Assembly (NCBI RefSeq): GCF_012927645.1
Contig: NZ_JABBMT010000004.1
Location: 1 to 64,000 of the forward strand
Length of the DNA stretch: 64,000 nt
Direction: 5' to 3'
Source of the DNA: Pseudoalteromonas arctica
GTDB taxonomy: Bacteria > Pseudomonadota > Gammaproteobacteria > Enterobacterales > Alteromonadaceae
Positions 57,248 to 64,000 of the stretch are shown here, piece after piece. The number at the start of each line of letters is the position of its first letter. The first letter of the stretch is position 1. Below the pieces are notes generated by a model. That model made no database searches, was not told where the DNA came from, and was given only the letters and a program-made list of their open reading frames with translations. A program made the position numbers and the translations under genes.

Positions 57248-58306
57248 TTACCAATCAAAAGAGATTTGTTCAGATGCCCTTTTGCACTCGGATAGACCAA
57301 TGTGCACTCCGAGTAAACGAACGGATTTACCATTACCTCGAAGAAATGCCTCACGGAGCAATTCGGATAAAATTTCAGGCTCTAATCGTTCAACGGTAAA
57401 ATCTTTTGTTGTTTGATGAAAATCAGAGAATTTAATTTTCACACCAACCTTACTTATTCCTCTGTCGATTAAGTATTTAGAGGATCTCCGCTTGAGTTCT
57501 GGAACTAGTTCATCAAACAGCACTCTGTCTAATGACTCAATATCGCAATAGTCTTCAGGAAATGTCCTTTCTACTCCAACTGACTTTCTTATTCTGCTTA
57601 CTACGACAGGCCTATTGTCTATACCACTACACCTCTCCCACAACAATTGACCTAGTTTTCCATACTTAATTGACAAGTATTCAAGGCTGGATGCTTTAAT
57701 GTCCTTGCCAAACTTTAAATTATCTTCTAGTAATTTTTCATTCGTTACTTTTCCTACGCCAGGAATCTTTTTAAGCTCCATTGTGTCGATGAATGAGTCG
57801 ACGTCACTGGGGGGAATTACATAAATACCATTAGGCTTGTTTATATCTGAAGCAATCTTCGCCAAGTATTTAATTGGCGCGACACCTGCTGAAGCGGTTA
57901 GATTTAATTCGCGATGAATAGTGCGACAAATGTCTTGCGCAATTAAAGTTGCTGAACCACCGAATAATTTACAATCGCTAACGTCTAAATAGGCTTCATC
58001 TAAACTCAAAGGCTCAATTAAATCTGTATAGCGCTCAAATATACCTCTAATTTGCTGACTAACTTGCTTATAAACGTCCATCCTACCGGGTAACAGAATA
58101 AGATCGGGACATTTTCTCAACGCTACACTTGTAGGCATTGCGCTTTTGATACCAAACTGTCTTGCTATATAATTGCAAGTAGAAAGAACGCCTCTAGAGG
58201 CTCTACTTCCGCCAACCGCAACCGGTTTACCCATGAGTTCCGGATTGTCTCTGAGCTCAACAGAAACATAAAATGCGTCCATATCTACATGCACTATTTT
58301 TCGCAT
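57248..58306 (-). CDS. dinB: DNA polymerase IV (complete, apparently acquired copy)
   Basis: Y-family translesion polymerase, 352 residues from the ATG at 58306 (MRKIVHVDMDAFYVSVE). It has the catalytic acidic residues in VDMDAFY and SLDEAYLDVSD, the ASAGVAPIKYLAKIASD motif, the helix-hairpin-helix KIPGVGKVTNEKL and a little-finger domain ending VRLLGVHIGL. There is no clear beta-clamp motif beyond the short ISFDW tail. Its sequence differs from the native dinB fragments at both ends of the rearranged region. It lies 109 bp downstream of the native dinB start and its LexA box, so it is probably SOS-controlled by the older promoter. Confidence 0.93.
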   Translation of the reverse strand: MRKIVHVDMDAFYVSVELRDNPELMGKPVAVGGSRASRGVLSTCNYIARQFGIKSAMPTSVALRKCPDLILLPGRMDVYKQVSQQIRGIFERYTDLIEPLSLDEAYLDVSDCKLFGGSATLIAQDICRTIHRELNLTASAGVAPIKYLAKIASDINKPNGIYVIPPSDVDSFIDTMELKKIPGVGKVTNEKLLEDNLKFGKDIKASSLEYLSIKYGKLGQLLWERCSGIDNRPVVVSRIRKSVGVERTFPEDYCDIESLDRVLFDELVPELKRRSSKYLIDRGISKVGVKIKFSDFHQTTKDFTVERLEPEILSELLREAFLRGNGKSVRLLGVHIGLSECKRASEQISFDW

Positions 58307-58414
58307 CACTCCGCATCCAAAAATTGAGATGTGCTCTATACAAGCTGAAAAAATAACTAATAATCTCTTAGAACTAGCACTTACAATAAATGCCAGCTGG
58401 TAACACCTAAGAGT

Positions 58415-58453
58415 TTAAAAGCAATCCATGTCAATATGAATAAACTTTTTCAT
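58415..58453 (-). pseudogene. dinB: 5' fragment of the native dinB gene
   Basis: On the minus strand an ATG at 58453 opens MKKFIHIDMDCF and is closed at once by TAA. This is the standard N terminus of gammaproteobacterial DinB up to the catalytic DMDCF, after which Y-A-A-V-E is expected. A LexA box lies 16 bp upstream. The C-terminal end of a similar gene lies at 39714-39879. The 105 bp from here to the complete dinB are unrelated A/T-rich DNA. Confidence 0.75.
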
Positions 58454-58468
58454 CCCTCAAACCAAGCA

Positions 58469-58484
58469 CTGTACAAATGAACAG
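58469..58484 (-). promoter_or_regulatory. LexA (SOS) box
   Basis: CTGT-ACAAATGA-ACAG, an exact CTGT-N8-ACAG site, lying 16 bp before the native dinB start codon. That is the expected place for SOS repression of dinB. It also lies 205 bp before the divergent thioesterase gene, which it is less likely to control. Confidence 0.8.
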
Positions 58485-58688
58485 TTATTATTCATTAAGT
58501 TTGATTTATTAGCAAGTCATCAGCTCGATGATTCTTACTGTGAGGATTTTTTACGATTAAATAACCTCGCACCGAATAACCAAAAAGCCCCCTCTAAAAT
58601 AAAACCAATTACGACTGTTTTCCTAATTTTCTTGAGCTAAACAGCACCAATTGCTAATCTACATTTTTACTTTAAAGCGCTGTCGAAT

Positions 58689-59120
58689 ATGCAATCATTT
58701 ATAGAACAATATCCTATCCATACCGCAATTAATGTTGCTTGGGGAGAAATGGATGCCTTACAGCATGTCAATAATGTGGTGTATTTTCGTTATTTTGAAA
58801 CTGCTCGAATCGATTTTTTTAATCAAATAAATTTACTCAACGATTTACAAACAACAGGTATTGGTCCTGTGATCAGTGAAAATAACGCCCGTTATAAACG
58901 CCCAGTTAGATTTCCTGATACAGTGTTGGTAGGCGTTACCATCAGTGATATTCAAAAAGACCGTTTTATGATGCACTACAGCGTATTTAGCCAAGCACAA
59001 AATACCTTGACTACATTAGGCTCATCGCAAGTGGTGATGTTCAATTTTAAAACAGGCAAAAAAGCACAATTAAGTGAGCCATTATTGGCTGCATTACATA
59101 AGTACAGTCAAGAATCATAA
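58689..59120 (+). CDS. hotdog-fold acyl-CoA thioesterase (YbgC/FadM-like)
   Basis: A 143-residue 4-hydroxybenzoyl-CoA-thioesterase-type protein. WGEMDALQHVNNVVYFRYFETARIDFF carries the catalytic Asp and the HVNN-x-x-Y pattern, and ENNARYKRPVRFPDTV is the second typical stretch. It hydrolyses acyl-CoA; chain length is unknown. It starts 16 bp before the reductase gene, with which it is probably co-transcribed. Confidence 0.88.
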   Translation: MQSFIEQYPIHTAINVAWGEMDALQHVNNVVYFRYFETARIDFFNQINLLNDLQTTGIGPVISENNARYKRPVRFPDTVLVGVTISDIQKDRFMMHYSVFSQAQNTLTTLGSSQVVMFNFKTGKKAQLSEPLLAALHKYSQES

Positions 59121-59135
59121 AAGTAAGGAATCATT

Positions 59136-60188
59136 ATGCGTTACAACCCACTTGGTAGCAGTGGTCTCAATGTGTCTCGTGTATGCTTAGGCAGCATGAC
59201 GTGGGGCGCACAAAATAATCAAGCAGATGCTGATGAGCAAATTGCTTATGCCTTAGAGCATGGCGTAAACTTCATTGATACTGCAGAAATGTATGCCATT
59301 CCTCCCACTCCAAATACCTACGGAAAGACAGAGCAAATTATCGGTAATTGGTTATCACGTAATCCAAGTAAGCGAGACGAAATTGTACTCGCCACTAAAA
59401 TTGCTGGCAATGGCCTAAATTGGATACGTAATGGCGGCGATATTACTCGTCAAGCAGTCGTTACTGCAGTTGACGAATCATTAAAACGCCTACAAACCGA
59501 TGTCATTGATTTATACCAACTGCATTGGCCGAATCGTCAATCTCCGCACTTTAGCAAACAATGGCCTGGTATGCTCCGTTTTAGTGACGCTAATACAGAG
59601 CAACATACAGCGGGCATGCTCGATATTCTTGAAGGTTTAAACGACTGCGTTAAAGCTGGTAAAATTAAACACTGTGGGCTTTCTGACGACACGCCATGGG
59701 GTATTAGCCAATTTTTACGATTAAGTGAGCAACATAATTTACCGCGCATAGTCTCTATTCAAAATGAATTTAGTTTATTACACGCTAAAGACTGGCCTTA
59801 TCTAATAGAGCAATGTATTCACGAAGATATTGCTTATTTACCTTGGTCACCTTTAGCTGGCGGTATGTTAAGTGGTAAATATTTAAATGGCGCACGTCCC
59901 GATGGTAGCCGCTGGACACTAGTGCAGCGTAATGGTTTATTTCGTGACACAGCGCAATCACAACAAGCAATCAGCCAGTATGTTGAAATTGCCCAGCAAT
60001 ACCAAATAACCCCAGCACAATTAGCACTTGCATGGTGTGATCAAGTTGATGGCGTTACTTCTTCAATTATTGGTGCAACCAGCTTGGTACAACTAAAAGA
60101 TGACATTGCCGCGTTCAATATAGAATTAAGTGAGCAAGCTCTAACTGATATTGGTAATGTATTTAAGCAATACCCAATGCCATTTTAA
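59136..60188 (+). CDS. Tas-like aldo/keto reductase
   Basis: A 350-residue NADPH-dependent reductase of the AKR superfamily, close to E. coli Tas in length and in the start MRYNPLGSSGLNVSRVCLGSMTWG. The catalytic tetrad is visible: Asp and Tyr in FIDTAEMYAIPPTP, Lys in VLATKIAG, His in LYQLHWPNRQ. The C terminus has IIGATSLVQLKDDI. The physiological substrate is unknown. It follows the thioesterase with AAGGA as ribosome site. Confidence 0.92.
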   Translation: MRYNPLGSSGLNVSRVCLGSMTWGAQNNQADADEQIAYALEHGVNFIDTAEMYAIPPTPNTYGKTEQIIGNWLSRNPSKRDEIVLATKIAGNGLNWIRNGGDITRQAVVTAVDESLKRLQTDVIDLYQLHWPNRQSPHFSKQWPGMLRFSDANTEQHTAGMLDILEGLNDCVKAGKIKHCGLSDDTPWGISQFLRLSEQHNLPRIVSIQNEFSLLHAKDWPYLIEQCIHEDIAYLPWSPLAGGMLSGKYLNGARPDGSRWTLVQRNGLFRDTAQSQQAISQYVEIAQQYQITPAQLALAWCDQVDGVTSSIIGATSLVQLKDDIAAFNIELSEQALTDIGNVFKQYPMPF

Positions 60189-60300
60189 TCAATAAAGTCC
60201 CAATCATTATCAATGCTTGGGCTTATCACTAGATTGAAATTCTTGACAATACCTTTGCAGAATTTGCTCTTCAGCATCAACAACAGATATTAAAGCTTAC

Positions 60301-60516
60301 TCAGCCATTGCTAACTTGAAAACAAATTTCAGTCTCAAAATGTAATTGCTCATCCTTATGAGTACTCATCAAGGTATCTGTTATCGCGCTTGGGGGTTTT
60401 AAAAATACCACCATTTCGTCTGCCACTTGATTACCAAGCTCAGCAATATACGCAGCGTGGTTACGACCAATACAAACGATTTTTGATGGTAACTGAGAGG
60501 GAAGTACCATATTCAT
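60301..60516 (-). pseudogene. truncated fumarylacetoacetate-hydrolase-family gene
   Basis: Seventy-one codons starting MNMVLPSQLPSKIVCIGRNH, then AAYIAELGNQVADEMVVFLKP and HFETEICFQVSNG before a TGA. This is the N-terminal third of a YcgM-type FAA hydrolase (about 200-220 residues). The metal-site part after E-I-C-F is missing, and the following 110 bp do not resume it in any frame I read. It is probably inactive. Confidence 0.75.
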
Positions 60517-60916
60517 ATTTTTCCTATTAAAAGTATGTTGCAGCCAATCTATTTTGAAAGGGTATCGCAGTTAAATCAATTAAATTTCCGAGTTCAGGTA
60601 GTTACTAATTTATTGTCACTGAACAAACACAATACAATTATTAACAAGGTTAAGTTAATATTAGAGTTGTACTTAAAGTGACAAAAATACAATCAAATAT
60701 AAATAATAGTTATCTCATACGTTACACCCGCAATTAATCACTAACCCAGACTTTAACGCATTTAAAAGTTCCAATTTGGGACGAAAACCTATGTAGTATT
60801 AACTAACAAACCAATTTATTAGTAACATTTGTAACACTAACTAAAAAATACTCGTTAATATTCCTCTTAATTACATGAACATACCTTTCAGTACCCAAAT
60901 TGAAATATTAATTATA

Positions 60917-60945
60917 TTGACGACTGTTTTACTTTCTACTAACGT
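60917..60945 (+). promoter_or_regulatory. possible promoter of the TonB receptor gene
   Basis: TTGACG (60917-60922), 17 bp, TAACGT (60940-60945). The -10 is weak, but the first palindromic operator begins 3 bp later, at the expected start of transcription. The 60534-60916 stretch is A/T-rich and I see no gene in it. Confidence 0.4.
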
Positions 60946-60947
60946 AT

Positions 60948-60961
60948 TGTAAGCGCTTACA
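60948..60961. promoter_or_regulatory. LacI-family-type operator 1
   Basis: TGTAAGCGCTTACA, a perfect 14-bp palindrome with the central CG typical of LacI-family operators. An identical copy lies 54 bp downstream. Confidence 0.75.
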
Positions 60962-61001
60962 TTAACAAAAGTCGGGTTCGGCGATTTTTATTTAACACTT
61001 A

Positions 61002-61015
61002 TGTAAGCGCTTACA
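61002..61015. promoter_or_regulatory. LacI-family-type operator 2
   Basis: The same 14-bp palindrome as at 60948-60961. The centre-to-centre distance is 54 bp, about five helical turns, which would put two bound repressors on the same face and allow looping. It lies 43 bp before the TonB receptor start. Confidence 0.75.
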
Positions 61016-61057
61016 AAACAATAAACATAAGAAATAAAACCAAATCTGGAGATTTGC

Positions 61058-63994
61058 ATGAACAACACACATTTCAAGAAAAAACAGCTTGCTATGAGCC
61101 TCTCCATGGCTATGGGGATCAGCGCGTTAATTCCTCATACCGCTATCGCCGAAGAAGAGCCCGCAGTCAACACTGACATTGAAGTTATTCAAGTATCAGG
61201 TATTCGTGGCAGTTTAGTTAAATCTATGGATATCAAACGACAGTCAGCAGGTGTAGTGGATGCCATTACTTCTGAAGATATCGGTAAATTCCCTGATACT
61301 AACCTTGCTGAATCGCTACAACGGATCACCGGTGTATCAATCGACCGTAGTAACGGTGAAGGGAGTAAAATTACTGTCCGTGGCTTTGGTCCTGAGTTTA
61401 ACTTAGTGACTCTCAATGATCGTCAAATGCCTACTACTGGTGGACGTTCATTCGACTTTGGCGATATCGCTACCGAAAGTGTAAGTGGTGTTGAAGTGTA
61501 TAAAACAACACGTGCAGACACTTCTAGCGGTGGTATTGGCGCAACGGTAAACATTACCACAGCCAAACCGTTATCGAACCCTGGTATGCATGCATCTGTT
61601 GGTGCGAAAGCAGTTCATGACACATCAAATGTAAACGGCAGCGATATCACCCCTGAGTACTCAGGCATATACAGCAATACTTTTAATGATGACAAATTTG
61701 GTATTTTGATCTCTGGTTCAGTACAAAAACGTGACAACCGTGAGCAATCAATGGCGGTTGATAACTGGATCCCTGATGTTGATATTTCATCATCTCCAAA
61801 TTTAGCACTAACAGACAACAATCAACGTGCTGATGGTTCAACTTGGTATCCGCAAAATGCAGGTTATGCATTTTCAGATAACAGCCGTAAGCGTACAAAT
61901 GGTCAGTTAGTGCTGCAATATGCACCGACTGATAACATCACTGCTACAGTTGATTACACCTACTCAAAACTTGAATTTGAAAAAGACGGCCGCAGCTTTG
62001 GTTTATGGTTTAACAACGGTGGTAACGTCAACGCAGCTAATATCAACGAAAATGGTACTTATACACAAGTCACTGAAGTTGGTGGTGATTACTCTACAAA
62101 TTTAAATCAAGGTAAAACTGTAAACGAAAATAAATCACTCGGTTTTAATATTGATTGGCAAGTTACAGATACATTTAACATTGAATTTGATGCACATAAC
62201 TCATCTGCAAGCAGTGTTGGCCAAGATGCATTTATGTTAATAGGTAACACGTCATGCGATTCGTGTGATAACTCCACCATAAATATCGATGAGAAAACGG
62301 CTGACTTTAGCCAAGGTGAAATTCCACTTATTGATATGACTTTAACAAACGGCCAAGCTGAAATTCTACCAAGTGATATGGGTAGCCTTTTTACCAGTGT
62401 AGGTAAAGACGAAAACACCAACGAACTAGATCAATACCAGCTTAAAGGTACTTGGTATAATGAAGATAGCGGTGCGTTAGCCAGTATTAACTTTGGTGTG
62501 TCACATACTAAAATTGATTTTCGCACGACTACATCTTACTCAGGTCAACTAGCCGCAGGTTGGTGGACTAAATCCGCTGATTGGTACGATGATAGCTTAT
62601 TTACTCGTGTAGACAGCACGGGTTTACTCGATGGTTTTTCAGGTGGCGGTAGCGACAAACTATTAAACTACTACTACGATGCAAACTTTAATGACATAGC
62701 CGCAATTGCTGAAAGCATTGACTGTGATCACCCTGATGGTGGTTTAGGTGCCTGTAGTTGGCCTGCGGATGTAAACGGTAAAATACAATCTGGTCCAATT
62801 GATGATGATCACAGAATAAGCGAAAAAACATTAGCACTTTATATGCAAGCTAACTTTGAAACTGAATTTAATGGTATGCCAATAAATATCACAACAGGGT
62901 TACGTTACGAGCAAACTAACGTAAGCTCAAGCAGCTTAGAGCGCCCAGCTGCTAATATGGAATGGGTAAACGGCAATGAATGGTCGTATATTTATGCTGA
63001 TGAGCGTTCATTCTCAACAGGTGAAGGCACAAGTAAAGAATTTTTACCAAGCTTTAATATGAATGTTGAAGTTATTGAAGATGTTATTGCACGTTTCTCT
63101 TACAGCAGAAGCTTAGCGCGTCCTCCAGTTAGCGCACTTCGTTCAACAACATCATTCTTAGGTAACCCTAAAGTGGGCCAACGTAAAGTAGCCGTTGGTA
63201 ACCCTGATTTAAAACCATACATAGCTGATAACATTGACTTATCACTTGAGTATTATTACGGTGAAGGCAGTTATGTATCAACTGGTTACTACCGTAAACA
63301 GGTTGAAAACTTCTTAGTAAATGTAACCACTGAGGAAACAATCAGCGACATTACTGATGCATTTATTGGCGAACGTGCTGAGCAAGCCCGCGCTGATTTA
63401 GCGGAAGCGGGTATTCAACCAACAGATCAAGCAATACACGATCAAATCAATGCCAACCTCGGTAATGAACCAGGTACTCCTATTTTAGGTGACACGACTG
63501 ACCCATTAGCGACCTTCTATGTATCACGTGATACAAACGTTGAAACAGCTAATTTATGGGGTTGGGAGCTTGCTGCACAACATATGTTTGGCGACACCGG
63601 TTTTGGTGTAGCTGCCAATGCAACATTTGTATTTGGCGATGTTGAAGCAGACCGCGACGTTATCGGGTACCAATTTGCCCTACCAGGTTTAAGTGATTCA
63701 GCTAACTTCTCAGCTATTTATGATTTAGATGGCTTATCTGCGCGAGTGTCTTACAACTGGCGTGACGAATTCTTAACTGGTTTTGACCAACACTCTGCCC
63801 CTATTTTCACTGAAGCCTATGGCCAGTGGGATATCAATGTTAACTACGCAGTTAATGAGCAATTTACGGTATTTTTTGAAGGTTTAAATTTAACCGACGA
63901 AACACAGCGTACTTACGTTCGTTACTCTGAGCAGTTACTTCGTGCTAATCAGTATGGCGCTCGATATAACATCGGTTTCCGTTACTCTTTCTAG
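61058..63994 (+). CDS. TonB-dependent outer-membrane receptor
   Basis: A 978-residue receptor, complete within the window. A signal peptide (to about residue 31, ...IPHTAIAEE) is followed by the TonB box region IEVIQVSG, the plug domain (about 45-165: AGVVDAITSEDIGKFPDTNL, LQRITGVSIDRSNGEGSKITVRGFG, TTRADTSSGGIGATVNI) and a large beta-barrel ending in RYNIGFRYSF, with the aromatic last residue needed for membrane insertion. The plug type (RGS-L..S...KR / FPDTNLAESLQR) is that of the large carbohydrate-uptake receptors of Alteromonadales, Xanthomonas and Caulobacter. GGAGA lies before the ATG. The two upstream operators point to control by a sugar-responsive LacI-family repressor not in this window. 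Confidence 0.93.
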   Translation: MNNTHFKKKQLAMSLSMAMGISALIPHTAIAEEEPAVNTDIEVIQVSGIRGSLVKSMDIKRQSAGVVDAITSEDIGKFPDTNLAESLQRITGVSIDRSNGEGSKITVRGFGPEFNLVTLNDRQMPTTGGRSFDFGDIATESVSGVEVYKTTRADTSSGGIGATVNITTAKPLSNPGMHASVGAKAVHDTSNVNGSDITPEYSGIYSNTFNDDKFGILISGSVQKRDNREQSMAVDNWIPDVDISSSPNLALTDNNQRADGSTWYPQNAGYAFSDNSRKRTNGQLVLQYAPTDNITATVDYTYSKLEFEKDGRSFGLWFNNGGNVNAANINENGTYTQVTEVGGDYSTNLNQGKTVNENKSLGFNIDWQVTDTFNIEFDAHNSSASSVGQDAFMLIGNTSCDSCDNSTINIDEKTADFSQGEIPLIDMTLTNGQAEILPSDMGSLFTSVGKDENTNELDQYQLKGTWYNEDSGALASINFGVSHTKIDFRTTTSYSGQLAAGWWTKSADWYDDSLFTRVDSTGLLDGFSGGGSDKLLNYYYDANFNDIAAIAESIDCDHPDGGLGACSWPADVNGKIQSGPIDDDHRISEKTLALYMQANFETEFNGMPINITTGLRYEQTNVSSSSLERPAANMEWVNGNEWSYIYADERSFSTGEGTSKEFLPSFNMNVEVIEDVIARFSYSRSLARPPVSALRSTTSFLGNPKVGQRKVAVGNPDLKPYIADNIDLSLEYYYGEGSYVSTGYYRKQVENFLVNVTTEETISDITDAFIGERAEQARADLAEAGIQPTDQAIHDQINANLGNEPGTPILGDTTDPLATFYVSRDTNVETANLWGWELAAQHMFGDTGFGVAANATFVFGDVEADRDVIGYQFALPGLSDSANFSAIYDLDGLSARVSYNWRDEFLTGFDQHSAPIFTEAYGQWDINVNYAVNEQFTVFFEGLNLTDETQRTYVRYSEQLLRANQYGARYNIGFRYSF

Positions 63995-64000
63995 CATTTT

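Noticed and set aside
57088..57399. 103-codon plus-strand open frame after the IS66 remnant
   Set aside because: It runs across the IS66 end duplication, the antisense of a hydrolase fragment and the antisense end of dinB. A composite chance frame.
58318..58414. attC-type (integron cassette) site upstream of the complete dinB
   Set aside because: There is a weak inverted-repeat feel around CTCTTAG ... CTAAGAG, but no R-box pair or cassette structure could be made out.
1..64000. CRISPR array or phage island
   Set aside because: No regularly spaced repeats, cas genes, integrase or phage structural genes were seen. The mobile signal is limited to IS remnants at 39.9-44.6 and 56.5-57.2 kb.

Overview
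The window looks like a chromosomal segment of a marine gammaproteobacterium of the Alteromonadales, most likely Pseudoalteromonas or a close relative. This is inferred from gene order (pomAB next to xseB-ispA-dxs; the nrdR-rib-nusB-thiL-pgpA cluster; thrABC with a thr leader), an AT-rich composition, sodium-type flagellar stator genes, and the many periplasmic peptidases and a large TonB-dependent receptor. No species name can be proved from the sequence.

Left part (1-39.5 kb), ordinary chromosome. The left edge carries the promoters and boxA leader of an rRNA operon that runs off the edge on the minus strand. Then come cnoX, an M20 amidohydrolase, topB, the flagellar stator pair pomA-pomB, the isoprenoid genes xseB-ispA-dxs, a large propeller-type diguanylate cyclase sensor, the riboflavin/nusB/thiL/pgpA cluster, glyA, the thr operon with leader peptide and attenuator, a divergent response regulator/histidine kinase pair, rdgC, an HDOD protein, several peptidases (M49-like lipoprotein, S9, M17), a solute-binding protein, a HIT protein and a chemotaxis receptor.

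Middle part (39.7-58.5 kb), rearranged. What appears to be the native dinB gene has been split. Its LexA box, start codon and first 12 codons lie at 58.4 kb, and a matching-type C-terminal coding fragment lies at 39.7-39.9 kb, both on the minus strand. Between them are IS1634-like and IS66 remnants, a three-gene operon (DUF2156 protein, alpha/beta hydrolase, FAD oxidoreductase), a cluster of broken genes, housekeeping genes (mscS-type channel, yaaA, talB, ung), a cobalamin-riboswitch-led B12 uptake/salvage operon, a second broken copy of part of the hydrolase/oxidoreductase locus interrupted by an IS66 remnant, and a complete but different dinB. That dinB now sits just downstream of the old SOS promoter. 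It looks like a replacement of the native polymerase IV gene with promoter capture.

Right part (58.7-64 kb). A hotdog thioesterase, a Tas-type aldo/keto reductase, a truncated FAA-hydrolase gene and a TonB-dependent receptor preceded by two identical 14-bp palindromes of the LacI-family type.

No CRISPR array and no tRNA gene were seen.
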